Positions 19,825 to 29,691 are shown, counted from the stretch's first letter. The stretch is DNA of 64,000 nt from Flavitalea plasmicola (GCF_030546645.1 NZ_JAUOTO010000011.1:124001-188000), one strand, 5' to 3'. Made by a program: numbers and translations. Notes: generated by a model not told the origin, from the letters alone.

Positions 19825-21355
19825 GATAGGATCTGCGGATGGCGGCTTGCAGGGTGTCTGTTGCTGGAAGCGGATAGATCCGGAAGTTGTCGTCCATGCC
19901 CAATCCGCCGTAGGCAAGGTATTTTGCATAGTCGGGCTCCTTTGTCGTGTAGACGTAGTCAAATATTTCCGTCAGGGCTGTTCCTGCTATTGTTTCGCAG
20001 GTGTTTCTGAATTCGTCGCCGGTGAACCCCCTTTTTTCCTTTTTATAATAGACTTCATAGAGTGTCCGCATGACATCGTCCAGGGATCTTTTGTTCCCTG
20101 TATGGTGTCTGATGGCCAGGTCCAGCAGCAATCCCACGGCGGGACCTTTCTGATAGTAGGAGATGGAGCTGTCTTTTTTTCCGCCGAAGGGGCCGTCAGA
20201 CCAGGTGCTTTCGCTGGCCTGCGCCAGGGACTGGTAGAGGCGTCCCGGCTCTTTCTCATAAGCGGCGATATCGGATGAAAAATGATGCAATAGCTCTTCT
20301 CCTGTCATCAGTCCGGCGCGGGCTACCAGCATGTATTCATAATAGACGGTGAGGCCTTCGGAGACCCATAGCTGGTCGGTCCTATTCTCCCGCTGATAAT
20401 CGAAGGGGCCCAGGGCAATGGGCCGGATCCGTTTGACATTATAATGATGAAAATATTCATGGGCGATGAAGCAAAGCATGCGCTGGCGGCCTTGCCTGTC
20501 TTTCATGGAACTGCCCGAGAAGCCGATGGTAGATGAGTTGAGGTGCTCGATGCCGCCCGGGCCTGCACCGATGGCCAGGAATGTATAGTCGCCGTAAGGG
20601 ATATCACCGATGACAGCCACGCCCTGCTCCACGATTTTTTTCAGGTCTTCGGTAAATTGCTGTTTATCGAATTCTCCCAGGCGATGGCCGATGAAATAGT
20701 GAGGCTTGCTGTTGACGGTGAAGGTGGGCAATTTTTCCAGGTTGCCCGCCAGGATGGGGCAATCGTAGAGTACGTCGAAATCCGGCGCCTGGTAGGTATG
20801 GGGTTTTGTTTTTATGGCCTCCAGCCCCGTGGCTACCGTGTTCCAGCCGGACCAGGGTTTGACCTCCACGGATATTTCGTGTTGGAGAAGGCCGTCGATG
20901 TACATGAATACGCCTGCGGGTGCGATATAGGCATGCGTGCTGTCCAGCCAGGGCTGCGCTACAAAGGCCTGGCTGGCGGTGACATCGTAGGTGATGGTGA
21001 CTTTTGATCCGGCTGGGTGCGCCACCCGCCAGGTGTTGGGGCCGGTCTTTGTCCAGCCCAGTTCATGACCATGGTCATCAGTAGCATGGAAGTTCCCGAC
21101 GTTCTTAGCATAATCCAGCAGCTGGTAATACCCGGGCATCCAGGCCGGCATTTTAAAATCGATTACCGGTGCGGAAAGGCCGGAACAATGAAAATTGATA
21201 TGGATCCTGTGTGTGCCGGGGTCATCCAGGGAGAGGGTGTAATGGAGGCTGATGTTTTGTTGTGCAATGGCCTTATTCGTCTGTTCCATTAAGTTATCGG
21301 TCTGCCCCAATAATTGGAGGATCAAGCTGATAATAACCAGTTTTGTGAGATTCAT
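19793..21355 (-). CDS. M61 family (glycyl aminopeptidase-like) metallopeptidase
   Basis: Zinc peptidase (520 aa) probably exported: the N-terminus MNLTKLVIISLILQLLG is a short hydrophobic leader. The N-terminal beta-sandwich is followed by the catalytic domain with the HEYFHHYN zinc motif near residue 297 and a downstream VSEGLTVYYEYM helix supplying the third ligand glutamate. A PDZ-like tail, present in many M61 enzymes, is not evident. It is divergent from the MBOAT gene and convergent with leuB, overlapping it by 32 nt. The physiological substrate is unknown; family members cleave N-terminal Gly or Ala. Confidence 0.93.
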   Translation of the reverse strand: MNLTKLVIISLILQLLGQTDNLMEQTNKAIAQQNISLHYTLSLDDPGTHRIHINFHCSGLSAPVIDFKMPAWMPGYYQLLDYAKNVGNFHATDDHGHELGWTKTGPNTWRVAHPAGSKVTITYDVTASQAFVAQPWLDSTHAYIAPAGVFMYIDGLLQHEISVEVKPWSGWNTVATGLEAIKTKPHTYQAPDFDVLYDCPILAGNLEKLPTFTVNSKPHYFIGHRLGEFDKQQFTEDLKKIVEQGVAVIGDIPYGDYTFLAIGAGPGGIEHLNSSTIGFSGSSMKDRQGRQRMLCFIAHEYFHHYNVKRIRPIALGPFDYQRENRTDQLWVSEGLTVYYEYMLVARAGLMTGEELLHHFSSDIAAYEKEPGRLYQSLAQASESTWSDGPFGGKKDSSISYYQKGPAVGLLLDLAIRHHTGNKRSLDDVMRTLYEVYYKKEKRGFTGDEFRNTCETIAGTALTEIFDYVYTTKEPDYAKYLAYGGLGMDDNFRIYPLPATDTLQAAIRRSYLTAPSTPRPQ

Positions 21356-21615
21356 CTAACAATTTACTTTACAGGAGCCGGCAGGACTTTACCGATTTTA
21401 ACCATTTATAACCATTGGATGATATCTCTACAATGGGCACGATTTTTTCATATAAATGGCCGATTGCATGTATATTGCAACGCATTATCCCTGACTTTTG
21501 ACCGGGGTGAACGGCCTACGGTAAATGCCTATTTCTAGCCAGCGATCCGAACTTGCGTTTCACTATTCGGTTGCCATACTTTTCAATATTAATCTTAATA
21601 ACCGCTGTCGCCTGT

Positions 21616-23022
21616 ATGCTTTTTAATAGCTTGGAGTTCATCATTTTATTGGTAATTACCTTCTTTTTTTACTACCTGCCTTTATTATCCCGGGTGCAGG
21701 TGCCAGTCCTCATCCTTTCCAGTCTATGTTTTTATGCTTATGGTCAGCCCATCTTGCTGTTGCTCTTATTGTTCTCGGCTGCGATCAATATATTCACCAG
21801 CTATAAGGTGGTGACCGGCTCTCCTAACCGGCGAAAGTTCTATGTCACTATGGGGGTGGTGGTGAATCTTTCCATCCTGGCGTGTTTTAAATATAGTCCC
21901 TTGTTTGCCAAGACTTTATTGGATACGAGCCAAGGATTGGGGCATTTTCTGCTGATGATGCCGTTGCCTATTGGAATTTCGTTTTATACATTCGAAGGGA
22001 TCAGCTTGCTGGTGGATGTATATTCCAACAAGCACAGGGATAGTTTTGCCATAAAGGGGCCAGTGAAAAAGCATATTATCAACACGTTATTCTTCATTTC
22101 ATTCTTTCCGCACCTGATTGCCGGTCCGATCCTCAAAGCCTACCAATTCTATCCTCAAATAGGCCGTAAATATCTTAAAGATGTGGATTGGGAGTATGTG
22201 GCAAAGAAGCTGATCATGGGGTATTTCCTGAAAATGGTCGTGGCAGACAGCCTTTCGAATCTGACCTTCTGGATGGCCTCCCCTTATTTCGAAGTGCAAT
22301 CGAGCCTGACCTTGCTTACGATGCTTTTTGGGTATTCCTGCCAGATATTCGCCGACTTTGCGGGGTATTCGCTCATCGCGCTCGGACTGGCTGCCATGTT
22401 TGGTTATTCCCTAATGGATAATTTCAATTTCCCCTACATATCTACCTCTTTTTCAGAGTTTTGGCGCAGATGGCACATCTCCTTGTCCACCTTTCTGAAG
22501 GAGTATCTTTATATCCCTTTAGGGGGCAACAGAAAAGGGAATGTGCGGACCTATATCAATCTACTGCTGACGATGGTGCTGGGTGGGTTATGGCATGGTG
22601 CAGCCTGGAGCTATGCAGTCTGGGGGGCGTTTCATGGGGGGGCACTGGCGATCGAGCGCTTTGCGCAGAATTTCACCGGGTCGAAGGAGCCGGGGCGACT
22701 GCGGACATTCTTCAAGGGCCTGATGGTCTTTTGTTTTGTATCCCTCGCGTGGTTGTTATTCAAGCTACCATTTGAGCATGTGGTGCAATATCTTCGCGCC
22801 ATCGGCACCAATATCCACGTAAAGAACGAGAGTACCCTGATCATCTGTCTGTTGCTGTATTCGATCCCTGTGGTGCTTTACCATCTCAATTATGTGCTTT
22901 CCACTCAATGGAAGGTCCATGACCGATTCAGGACGTACAGGTACCTTGCGTATGGTTTTCTTTTGTTTATGATCATTGTCAACAGTGGTCCGTCGGGTGC
23001 ATTCATTTATTTTCAATTCTAG
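21616..23022 (+). CDS. MBOAT-family membrane O-acyltransferase
   Basis: Multi-pass inner-membrane acyltransferase (468 aa) that passes acyl groups across the membrane for O-acetylation of an extracytoplasmic polymer, like AlgI or DltB. The MBOAT signature is clear: FWRRWHISLSTFLKEYLYIPLGG, then GGLWHGAAW with His327 and GAFHGG with His340 as the conserved histidines. The frame can be extended to a TTG at 21553, but ATG 21616 gives MLFNSLEFIILLVITFFFYY, the canonical family start. The SGNH-like partner gene follows immediately. The polymer acylated is not shown by the context; no alginate, cellulose or teichoic acid genes are nearby. Confidence 0.93.
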   Translation: MLFNSLEFIILLVITFFFYYLPLLSRVQVPVLILSSLCFYAYGQPILLLLLLFSAAINIFTSYKVVTGSPNRRKFYVTMGVVVNLSILACFKYSPLFAKTLLDTSQGLGHFLLMMPLPIGISFYTFEGISLLVDVYSNKHRDSFAIKGPVKKHIINTLFFISFFPHLIAGPILKAYQFYPQIGRKYLKDVDWEYVAKKLIMGYFLKMVVADSLSNLTFWMASPYFEVQSSLTLLTMLFGYSCQIFADFAGYSLIALGLAAMFGYSLMDNFNFPYISTSFSEFWRRWHISLSTFLKEYLYIPLGGNRKGNVRTYINLLLTMVLGGLWHGAAWSYAVWGAFHGGALAIERFAQNFTGSKEPGRLRTFFKGLMVFCFVSLAWLLFKLPFEHVVQYLRAIGTNIHVKNESTLIICLLLYSIPVVLYHLNYVLSTQWKVHDRFRTYRYLAYGFLLFMIIVNSGPSGAFIYFQF

Positions 23023-23025
23023 GTG

Positions 23026-23898
23026 ATGATCAGAAAGAGTATTATTACGTGTGTAGGTTGTTTTGTCGTTTATAACTTATTCCTTTTTGTTTCCAGGGGG
23101 GAGAAGAAGACAGGGCAGTACCAGTACCAGGAAAATATTATCAAGGCGGAGCGTTATTTGTATGCAGCCAAGCCATACCGCTGTGTTATGACCGGCAGCT
23201 CTTTGTCAGATAAAATGCTGGTGGACAGTCTGCCCGGTATGTACAGCCTCTCGCTGCCGGGGCTGCACCCTTTGGATGGCATACGTATTATCGAATCCGG
23301 TAAATATTTCCCCGATACTGTTTTTATCGAAACTAATTTTTTCTTTGGACCCGAGGACAAATCTTTCACCGGGCATTTCGATTCAAAAATCAAGAATACG
23401 CTGAAAAGAAAATTACCTGCCTTACTGGAATCCAATCAGCCTGTGGGTATTGCCAGGTATTTTATCGGCTCTTTTTTTCACCAGGAGAAGAAGGGAAGTA
23501 ATGCGAGGGTTTTAAAGAATGAGATCAATATTCCGGAGAGCGTTTTTTCCCGGCTGCTTCGTGGCAAGGCGGAGGCGTACCAGGTCATCGATAGCGCCGC
23601 GGTAGATAGTGGATTGTCTGTGCTGTCGGCGGAGGTAAATACGCTGATCTCGCACGGTTGTAAGGTTTGTTTCTTTGAGATGCCGATCAGTCCTGAGCTG
23701 GAAGATCTGCCGATGCCTGTTTATGTGCGGCAGTCTATCGAGAAGAGGTTTGACGGGATGGCCAATGTGGGTTTTATAAGGTTACCGGCTTCGCGGGATT
23801 ATAAGACGCTGGACGGGATCCACTTAAATGAATATGGGGCGAGGGAGTATACGAGGTATTTTAAAAGTGAGGTGATGAGGCCGGGGGTTATCAAATAA
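23026..23898 (+). CDS. SGNH-hydrolase-like partner of the MBOAT protein
   Basis: Predicted membrane-anchored periplasmic protein (290 aa): one N-terminal helix (ITCVGCFVVYNLFLFVS), then a domain with the SGNH elements MTGSSLS (Ser59 as likely nucleophile) and DGIHLNEYG (Asp263, His266) at the C-terminus. This layout fits the DltD/AlgJ-like enzymes that transfer acyl groups handed over by an MBOAT protein. The gene directly abuts the MBOAT stop; a GTG at 23023 is possible but ATG 23026 is the simpler start. Sequence similarity to any named subfamily is not obvious to me, so the function rests on motif and context. Confidence 0.8.
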   Translation: MIRKSIITCVGCFVVYNLFLFVSRGEKKTGQYQYQENIIKAERYLYAAKPYRCVMTGSSLSDKMLVDSLPGMYSLSLPGLHPLDGIRIIESGKYFPDTVFIETNFFFGPEDKSFTGHFDSKIKNTLKRKLPALLESNQPVGIARYFIGSFFHQEKKGSNARVLKNEINIPESVFSRLLRGKAEAYQVIDSAAVDSGLSVLSAEVNTLISHGCKVCFFEMPISPELEDLPMPVYVRQSIEKRFDGMANVGFIRLPASRDYKTLDGIHLNEYGAREYTRYFKSEVMRPGVIK

Positions 23899-23935
23899 AA
23901 AAGCACCTGGTTGCTGTTTGCTTCCAAGTGCTTTT
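23899..23935 (-). terminator. Hairpin terminator between the SGNH gene and the tRNA genes
   Basis: Arms aaaagcacctgg (23899-23910) and ccaagtgctttt (23924-23935) pair over 12 positions with one G-U when read on the minus strand, followed there by a T-rich run. It ends the tRNA-Lys transcript and could also act on the plus strand for the MBOAT unit. Confidence 0.7.
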
Positions 23936-23940
23936 GTCAG

Positions 23941-24014
<74 letters not shown>

Positions 24015-24058
24015 GGTGTACGGAACGGCAAATAAAATTAATCGTTTCGCGCCTCATT

Positions 24059-24080
24059 AAAAAAGCCCCTCTCGGGACTT
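24059..24080 (-). terminator. Intrinsic terminator after tRNA-Val
   Basis: On the minus strand a GTCCC-GAGA-GGGGC hairpin, extended by two A-T pairs, runs into six T residues. It lies 6 nt beyond the tRNA-Val 3' end, so part of the transcription may stop before tRNA-Lys. Confidence 0.75.
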
Positions 24081-24086
24081 CTTCGT

Positions 24087-24160
24087 GGGAGTTGACGGGT
24101 TCGAACCGCCGACCCTCTGCTTGTAAGGCAGATGCTCTGAACCAGCTGAGCTAAACTCCC
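24087..24160 (-). tRNA. tRNA-Val (anticodon TAC)
   Basis: A 74-nt cloverleaf on the minus strand with paired acceptor arms gggagtt/aactccc. The T arm is ggcggttcgaacccgtc and the anticodon loop is cttacaa in a tctgc/gcaga stem, giving TAC. CCA is not encoded. A consensus Bacteroidota promoter lies 30 nt upstream. Confidence 0.95.
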
Positions 24161-24190
24161 TACTTTTACGGCCTTCCGTTGAAAGGAGTG

Positions 24191-24221
24191 CAAAGATAAG
24201 GGCTAAAAATTTCTTACAAAA
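24191..24221 (-). promoter_or_regulatory. Promoter of the tRNA-Val/tRNA-Lys unit
   Basis: On the minus strand a TTTTG (-33) is followed after 18 nt by TATCTTTG, a perfect TAnnTTTG (-7) element at 24191-24198. The next bases, cactcc, also follow the -7 box of the plus-strand tRNA-Lys(TTT) promoter at 43736-43743. Confidence 0.75.
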
Positions 24222-24292
24222 TTTTTTTGTGAGCTTTTTTTCTGGAAATTTTTTCTAATGGGCTCTAAACCAGCTGCTCAGCCTGCGGGCGT

Positions 24293-26296
24293 TTAGTCCT
24301 TATATTTCCAGGTGTTGTTGTCCCTGTTGACGTCAGGCAGTACCTTATCGGGGTCCAGTGTTACGGCGGCCAGCTTTTGTCCTCCGGCGCCGGGCGCCAG
24401 CTGCAGCTGCCGCGTGCCGGACTGCATCCAGGTCTCTGCCGGCAACGAGATACGTTGTTTGCTGCCATCCTTCCATGTCAATTCCAGTGTAGCCGGCATC
24501 ACCAGTTTATCGAGATTGGTGAGCGTCACCTGTATGCCTTTGGCGGGATCATTGTCAACATAGGTTACACGTTGGATGGCCTGGTCCAGTCCGCCGTTGC
24601 CGAAGAACCAGCCCCGCCAGAACCAGCAGAGGTCTTCGCCTGCCTCGTTGTCCATCGTCCTGAAGAAATCGTACGGGGTAGGGTGCCGATAGGCCCAGCG
24701 GTCGATATACTGGCGAAATGCGTAGTCGAACCGTTCTTTGCCCAGGATCACTTCCCGCAGGAGCACCAGCCCCAGTGCGGGCTTGAAATAGGTCATGGGA
24801 TGCCGGTATTTTTCCGGGATGGCGTCGGCGCGCGTCATCATCACGGGGGCTTGCGGATCTTTCAGCAGCGGCACGATCTCCTCCACGGGATTGCCGCCGC
24901 CGGGCGCGTATTCGCCGTCCCGTTTGGGGGCGTATTCACCTTTATTGAAGGCATCGGAAGCATAGATATCGATGAAGGTATTGAAGCCTTCGTCCATCCA
25001 GGCGTATTGACGTTCGTCAGAGCCGACGATCATGGGAAACCAGTTGTGCCCGATCTCATGGGCCGTCACCCAATACAGCACACTGCCTTTGTCCGTGATG
25101 CCGTCGAAGACGATGCCGGGATATTCCATTCCGCCGGCGATACCTGCTTCATTGATGGCTACCGGGTAGGGATATGCATACCATTTCTCCGAAAAATACT
25201 CTATAGAAGCTTTGAGGTATTCTGTTGCTCTTCCCCAGGCGCTGTCACCTGCGCTCTCCACGGGATAGACAGACATGGCGAGCGCCTTTTTCCCACCGGG
25301 GAGGTTGACCCGGGCGGCGTCCCAGATATAGGCATGCGAGGCGCCAAAGGCGACGTCCCGGGTATTGTACATCTTATAGTGCCAGGTAAGCGTGCCCTTT
25401 TGTACGGGTCTGGCGGAGGGGTTATGGATGTCTTCGGCGCCGTGGACCATAACGGTCCTGTCGCTGGACCTGGCTGCCGTCAGCCTAGCCAGCTCTGTTG
25501 CCGTGAGGACTTCCTGAGGGTTTTGCAGCTCGCCCGAGCCGGCTACGATCATGTTCCAGGGCAGGGTGATCTTGTAGTCGAAGTCGCCATATTCGCAGTA
25601 GAACTCGCCGCTGCCCAGGAAGGGCAGGGTATTCCAGCCCTGGCTATCGTCATATACGCACATCCGTGGATACCATTGGGCTATCTCGTATATTTTTCCA
25701 TTGCGGGTGCTGGTGTAGTCCGTGCGGTTGCCGAAATCTCCGGGCACTGTATAACGGTAGTCGATCAGGATATTGATCTTCCCACCCCTGGAAGGCAGGG
25801 CTTTTCTCAGACGGATCTGTAGCCGGGTATCCGTCACGACGTAGTCTGCGGTGGTGGTGATGCCGCCCTGTTCGACCTTTACGGATCCCAGGATATATCC
25901 ATCCGTGTGGCGATCGCTGGCTCCTTCCGTATAGTAATTGCTGCGTGCGTCCTTGCGGTAAGTATTTTGATCCAGCTGAAGCCATAGCGAATGAAGGCTG
26001 TCGGGGCTGTTGTTGGTATAGTGGATGGTCTCGCTGCCATTCAGGATATTGCCGGCCGTGTCCAGGCTGGCCCGGAGCGTATAATCGGCCCTGTTCTGCC
26101 AGTAATCGGAGGCGGGAGCGCCATTGGCGGCATGACGGGGCTTGCTTTGACCATTGTAGAATCCCGGTGCGAAAAGAGCGTGCGGATCATACCCCGGTGA
26201 GACGGTGTTTTCGGGAAGTCCTGCGGTTGTTTGTGCTTTTCCGGAAAAAGTGCAAATGGCGAGTCCAAGCGATACGAACAGGTAGATCTTTGACAT
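24293..26296 (-). CDS. M1 family (gluzincin) metallopeptidase
   Basis: Exported aminopeptidase-like enzyme (667 aa). After the signal peptide ([19 protein letters not shown]) comes the M1 N-terminal beta domain and then the catalytic domain with HEIGHNWFP and, 18 residues on, the helix with DEGFNTF completing the HExxH-18-E zinc site. The aminopeptidase GxMEN motif appears as GGMEYPG, the variant common in Bacteroidota periplasmic M1 proteins. An in-frame ATG at 26317 exists, but 26296 is preceded by AGGAG at about 12 nt and starts the signal peptide properly. It is divergent from tag. Confidence 0.95.
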   Translation of the reverse strand: MSKIYLFVSLGLAICTFSGKAQTTAGLPENTVSPGYDPHALFAPGFYNGQSKPRHAANGAPASDYWQNRADYTLRASLDTAGNILNGSETIHYTNNSPDSLHSLWLQLDQNTYRKDARSNYYTEGASDRHTDGYILGSVKVEQGGITTTADYVVTDTRLQIRLRKALPSRGGKINILIDYRYTVPGDFGNRTDYTSTRNGKIYEIAQWYPRMCVYDDSQGWNTLPFLGSGEFYCEYGDFDYKITLPWNMIVAGSGELQNPQEVLTATELARLTAARSSDRTVMVHGAEDIHNPSARPVQKGTLTWHYKMYNTRDVAFGASHAYIWDAARVNLPGGKKALAMSVYPVESAGDSAWGRATEYLKASIEYFSEKWYAYPYPVAINEAGIAGGMEYPGIVFDGITDKGSVLYWVTAHEIGHNWFPMIVGSDERQYAWMDEGFNTFIDIYASDAFNKGEYAPKRDGEYAPGGGNPVEEIVPLLKDPQAPVMMTRADAIPEKYRHPMTYFKPALGLVLLREVILGKERFDYAFRQYIDRWAYRHPTPYDFFRTMDNEAGEDLCWFWRGWFFGNGGLDQAIQRVTYVDNDPAKGIQVTLTNLDKLVMPATLELTWKDGSKQRISLPAETWMQSGTRQLQLAPGAGGQKLAAVTLDPDKVLPDVNRDNNTWKYKD

Positions 26297-26346
26297 TTTT
26301 TGTTTTCTCCTATCCATAAAAATATGGCTTTTATATAAATTGCACC

Positions 26347-26931
26347 ATGGAAAAACCTCGCAGCTATTGTGAAGTCGTAGAAAGGATGGAAAAAGACAAT
26401 GTACATGTGCATTATCACGACAAGGAATACGGATTCCCCATTCATGACGACAACCAGCTATTCGCCCGCCTCATATTGGAGATCAACCAGGCCGGCTTGT
26501 CATGGACGACCATCCTGAATAAGAAGGACAATTTCTTCAGGGCGTTTGATAATTTCGAGATCGACAAGGTCGCCCGCTATGGACAGAAGCAGAAAGACCG
26601 GCTTCTACAGGATGCGGGGATCATACGCAACCGGCTGAAGATAGAGGCGACCATTGAGAATGCGAAGGTCATAAAGGGATTGCAAAAGGAGTTTGGTTCA
26701 TTTAAGAATTGGCTGGACAAGCATCATCCGCTGGCGAAAGAAGAATGGGTCAAGCTGTTTAAGAAGACTTTCCGGTTTACAGGCGGGGAGATCGTCGGGG
26801 AATTTCTCATGAGCAGCGGCTACCTGCCGGGAGCGCATATCGAAAGCTGTCCCATCTATAAAAAGCTGGAAAAGCAAAAGCCGGCATGGATGCGGAAGAT
26901 CAAGGTTTCAAAGAAAACCGATCGGCAATGA
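26347..26931 (+). CDS. tag: DNA-3-methyladenine glycosylase I
   Basis: Base-excision repair glycosylase (194 aa) removing 3-methyladenine from alkylated DNA. It has the Tag zinc-site residues: Cys8 (SYCEV), His24 (HYHDKEYG), and the late His and Cys of [10 protein letters not shown]. It also has the helix-hairpin segment [19 protein letters not shown] typical of the family. The stop codon overlaps the start of the YdcF-like gene (ATGA), so the two are translationally coupled. Confidence 0.96.
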   Translation: MEKPRSYCEVVERMEKDNVHVHYHDKEYGFPIHDDNQLFARLILEINQAGLSWTTILNKKDNFFRAFDNFEIDKVARYGQKQKDRLLQDAGIIRNRLKIEATIENAKVIKGLQKEFGSFKNWLDKHHPLAKEEWVKLFKKTFRFTGGEIVGEFLMSSGYLPGAHIESCPIYKKLEKQKPAWMRKIKVSKKTDRQ

Positions 26932-27515
26932 GCTTTAAAACTGGCGTTGGAAAGTTCCTCCGTATACTGGTCAGAGTCGCCTTGCTGTGGATGGTGATTC
27001 ACCTGGTCTTCATTTCGTTTGACGGCTTGCGTGACTACAAAGGCACAGCCGATGTCGCCGTGGTCCTGGGTAACAGGGTCGACGCGGATAGTTCGCTTTC
27101 TCCTGTCCTGCAGGGAAGGGTGGATAGAGCATTGCTGCTGTACAGGCAGGGACGGGTTCGTAAGATCATGGTCAGTGGTGGAAAAGGATTGAAAGGAGCC
27201 AAGGTGCCTGAGGGCATGGCGATGAGAAGATACCTGGAGCAGAAAGGGGTTCCTCCGGCCGATGTCATCGAAGACAATGATGGAGAGAACACCTATCTAA
27301 CGGCAAAGGATTTCAGGACCGTGGCTGATTCGCTGCATTATTCATCTGTGATCGTGGTCAGCAGCTTCTATCATATCACCCGTTGCAAATACATCTTCCG
27401 CAAGCTGGATATAAAGCATGTGCACAGCGCCTCGTCGGACGTATTTTATGCCAATGACCTGGTTGGGTTGCTGCGGGAATTCCCCGCGCTGTATAAATAT
27501 ATGCTCTGGTATTGA
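26928..27515 (+). CDS. YdcF/SanA-like (DUF218) membrane-anchored protein
   Basis: 195-aa protein with one N-terminal helix (ILVRVALLWMVIHLVFISF) and a DUF218 domain: ADVAVVLGNRV, GRVDRALLLYRQGRVRKIMVSGG, ENTYLTAKD and VSSFYHITRCKYIFRK. Relatives (SanA, ElyC, YdcF) act in envelope maintenance, but the biochemical function is unsettled. The start was set at ATG 26928, which overlaps the tag stop by ATGA; the longer frame to 26886 lies inside tag. Confidence 0.9.
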   Translation: MSFKTGVGKFLRILVRVALLWMVIHLVFISFDGLRDYKGTADVAVVLGNRVDADSSLSPVLQGRVDRALLLYRQGRVRKIMVSGGKGLKGAKVPEGMAMRRYLEQKGVPPADVIEDNDGENTYLTAKDFRTVADSLHYSSVIVVSSFYHITRCKYIFRKLDIKHVHSASSDVFYANDLVGLLREFPALYKYMLWY

Positions 27516-27525
27516 GTATGCCTGT

Positions 27526-27816
27526 TCAATTCAACTGGACCACCGGCAGTCTGTAGTGCAGTCCATCCACGACGAAAAGCTCGTCGATCTCGTATGTCCA
27601 GAATTTATACAGGGGAGATTTGGAAAGATATTTCTCGACGGCTTCCTTGTCTTCTGCGGAGAAAGTGATCCATACCCGTTGCGTCTCCATGGTCACTACA
27701 TAGTGATCGATGACCCCTTGCTCGATCAAACGATTGATGTACGTTCGGTGGGAGGGGACAAGAGCGGCGAATTCATCATTCATGTCGAATTGTATCGTAA
27801 CCTGGAATTTTCGCAT
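27526..27816 (-). CDS. Small protein with predicted dimeric alpha/beta-barrel (YciI/muconolactone-isomerase-like) fold
   Basis: A 96-aa protein I do not recognise by name. Its pattern is a beta strand (KFQVTIQF), a helix (ALVPSHRTYINRLIEQG), then VIDHYVVTMETQRVWITFSA, a helix with KEAVEKYLSKSPLYKFW, and a final strand ending in Leu and Asn. This is the ferredoxin-like topology of YciI-type proteins. No catalytic His-Asp pair of true YciI is obvious. It is convergent with the YdcF-like gene (10 nt gap) and lies 100 nt downstream of mtaB on the other side. Confidence 0.75.
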   Translation of the reverse strand: MRKFQVTIQFDMNDEFAALVPSHRTYINRLIEQGVIDHYVVTMETQRVWITFSAEDKEAVEKYLSKSPLYKFWTYEIDELFVVDGLHYRLPVVQLN

Positions 27817-27915
27817 GTTGCTTACTTAGATTAACAAAATGGCTGCTCTTATGTTCACAGGATGCCGTTAGGGGCTTATTAATACATACGGCGCAATTCA
27901 TGCAGGAGTTGCCTC

Positions 27916-29196
27916 TTATAAATTCCAGTCAATCACCTGGTTAACCCATTCTTCCCTGTAGGGGGTCGTAACTTTGATGTAGTTATCCGTATAACCTTCC
28001 ATCATGGGAGTGGTTACATGGCCTTCCAGGAGGACTTTTCGGGTTTGTCCTTCGTGCTGACGGGTGAAATATTGCATTTTTTGGTAGGATAGGTTCCGCA
28101 GGATCTTATTGCGCTGATGGCGGACGTCCATGGGGACGACGGGCTTGATCTCCAGCGCCCTGGTATTGTCCCTTTCGGAATAGGTAAATACGTGGAGGTA
28201 AGCTATGTCCAGCTCGTGGAGGAAGTCGAAGGTTTCTTTAAAGAGGGCTTCGGTCTCTCCGGGAAAACCCACGATCACATCTACTCCGATGGCGCAATGT
28301 GGGATCAATTCTTTGATCAGCTGCACCCTCGATGCGTACAGCTCCCTTTTATAGCGGCGGCGCATCAGCCCCAGGATGTGGTCGCTGCCGCTTTGCAGCG
28401 GGATATGGAAGTGCGGCATGAACTTTTTGCTGCCGGCCACCCACCCGATCATTTCCGGGCTGAGCAGGTTGGGTTCGATGGAAGAGATCCGGAAGCGTTC
28501 GATGCCGTCGATGGTGTCCAGTTCTTTTATCAGACCGAAAAAGGTTTCCTCTTTTTTGTCTCCGTCGGGGCCTTTGCCGAAATCGCCCAGGTTTACGCCT
28601 GTAAGGACGATCTCTTTCACCTTGCCTGTGGCTGCCAGCTGCCGGACGTTTTGTACGGTCCGGGAAATGGTATCGCTGCGGCTTTTGCCTCTTGCCATGG
28701 GGATGGTGCAGAATGAGCAGTTGTAATCACAGCCATCCTGGACTTTCAGGAAGGTGCGGGTCCTGTCGTTGAGGGACCAGGTGGAGTGAAAGCCGGTGAC
28801 GGCTTCGATGTCACAGCTGCAGATGCGGGCGGAGTCACCTTTGGACAGCTCTTTCAGGTGGCGGGCGATATTGAATTTTTCCGCCGCCCCCAGCACCAGG
28901 TCCACGCCGGGAATGGCGGCGATGGCCTCGGGTTTCAGCTGGGCATAGCAGCCTGTGATCACCACGAGGCTTTCCGGGCTGCGGCGCTGGATACGGCGTA
29001 CCAGGTGACGGCACTCCTTATCGGCATTATCGGTGACAGAGCAGGTGTTGATCACATATACATCGGCTTTCTCGTCGAAGGCCCGTTTGTCAAAGCCTTC
29101 GCTTTCCAGCATGCGGGACAGGGTGGAAGTCTCCGAGTAATTGAGCTTACATCCCAGCGTATGAAAGGCGACCGATTTATTGCGCGTTGGCTCCAT
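27916..29196 (-). CDS. mtaB: tRNA t6A37 methylthiotransferase MtaB
   Basis: Radical-SAM enzyme (426 aa) that adds a 2-methylthio group to t6A37 of ANN-decoding tRNAs. The N-terminal UPF0004 domain carries TLGCKLNYSE, VINTCSVTDNADKE and ITGCYAQ, whose cysteines hold the auxiliary cluster. The radical-SAM motif is DGCDYNCSFCTIP near residue 150. The KLNYSE and SVT signatures fit the MtaB rather than the MiaB or RimO branch. A TATCTTTG box lies 15 nt upstream of the start on the same strand, without a clear -33 element. Confidence 0.95.
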   Translation of the reverse strand: MEPTRNKSVAFHTLGCKLNYSETSTLSRMLESEGFDKRAFDEKADVYVINTCSVTDNADKECRHLVRRIQRRSPESLVVITGCYAQLKPEAIAAIPGVDLVLGAAEKFNIARHLKELSKGDSARICSCDIEAVTGFHSTWSLNDRTRTFLKVQDGCDYNCSFCTIPMARGKSRSDTISRTVQNVRQLAATGKVKEIVLTGVNLGDFGKGPDGDKKEETFFGLIKELDTIDGIERFRISSIEPNLLSPEMIGWVAGSKKFMPHFHIPLQSGSDHILGLMRRRYKRELYASRVQLIKELIPHCAIGVDVIVGFPGETEALFKETFDFLHELDIAYLHVFTYSERDNTRALEIKPVVPMDVRHQRNKILRNLSYQKMQYFTRQHEGQTRKVLLEGHVTTPMMEGYTDNYIKVTTPYREEWVNQVIDWNL

Positions 29197-29278
29197 ATTG
29201 GTTCAATCCGCAAAGATACCTGAAGGACGGCGAAATACCATGTATCTCTGTATCTTCGGAGCAGAATAGTAGAATACC

Positions 29279-29668
29279 ATGAAACTCAGGCTTATAAACG
29301 TGCTGGCTGTCCTTGTGGTGGTTTTTACAGGATGCGGCCAATCTTCTACCCCAACCGTTGAGGGCAGTCCGATCGACCGTCATGCCGGCCGGCTGATCTA
29401 TACCCGTCATGCCCATTGCCGCATGGATTGCCGGCATATCACGGAAAAGGAGATACGGGAGATATTGGAGGGGGGAGAGATCAACTACCGGAAAAGCCAG
29501 CCCGATGGGCATCCCGATGCGAAATATGCCCTGGAAGGATATACAAAAGAAGGGCAGCATCTGCGGGTCATATTCGCCGTGCCGACGGGAAGACCGGAAA
29601 CAGCGCATAGTCTGGTGGTCATCACCTGCATTGAATTGGGCGTGGAATGGCAGTGCGACTGTAAGTAA
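29279..29668 (+). CDS. DUF4258-domain lipoprotein
   Basis: A 129-aa predicted lipoprotein: the N-terminus (LINVLAVLVVVFTGC) ends in a lipobox cysteine. The mature part is a DUF4258 domain with YTRHAHCRMDCRHITEKEI and a C-terminal CIELGVEWQCDCK, so five cysteines remain besides the lipidated one. Cytoplasmic DUF4258 proteins are related to small toxin-like folds, but the export signal makes that role unlikely here. The function is unknown. It is divergent from mtaB. Confidence 0.85.
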   Translation: MKLRLINVLAVLVVVFTGCGQSSTPTVEGSPIDRHAGRLIYTRHAHCRMDCRHITEKEIREILEGGEINYRKSQPDGHPDAKYALEGYTKEGQHLRVIFAVPTGRPETAHSLVVITCIELGVEWQCDCK

Positions 29669-29691
29669 TAGAGTAATTAAACCATACTTCT

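Noticed and set aside
24377-25822. A 481-codon plus-strand ORF opposite the M1 peptidase.
   Set aside because: It is an antisense shadow; the minus-strand frame has an intact HExxH-18-E site and signal peptide.
29279-29668. DUF4258 protein as a toxin of a toxin-antitoxin pair.
   Set aside because: It has a lipoprotein signal peptide and no antitoxin-like neighbour.
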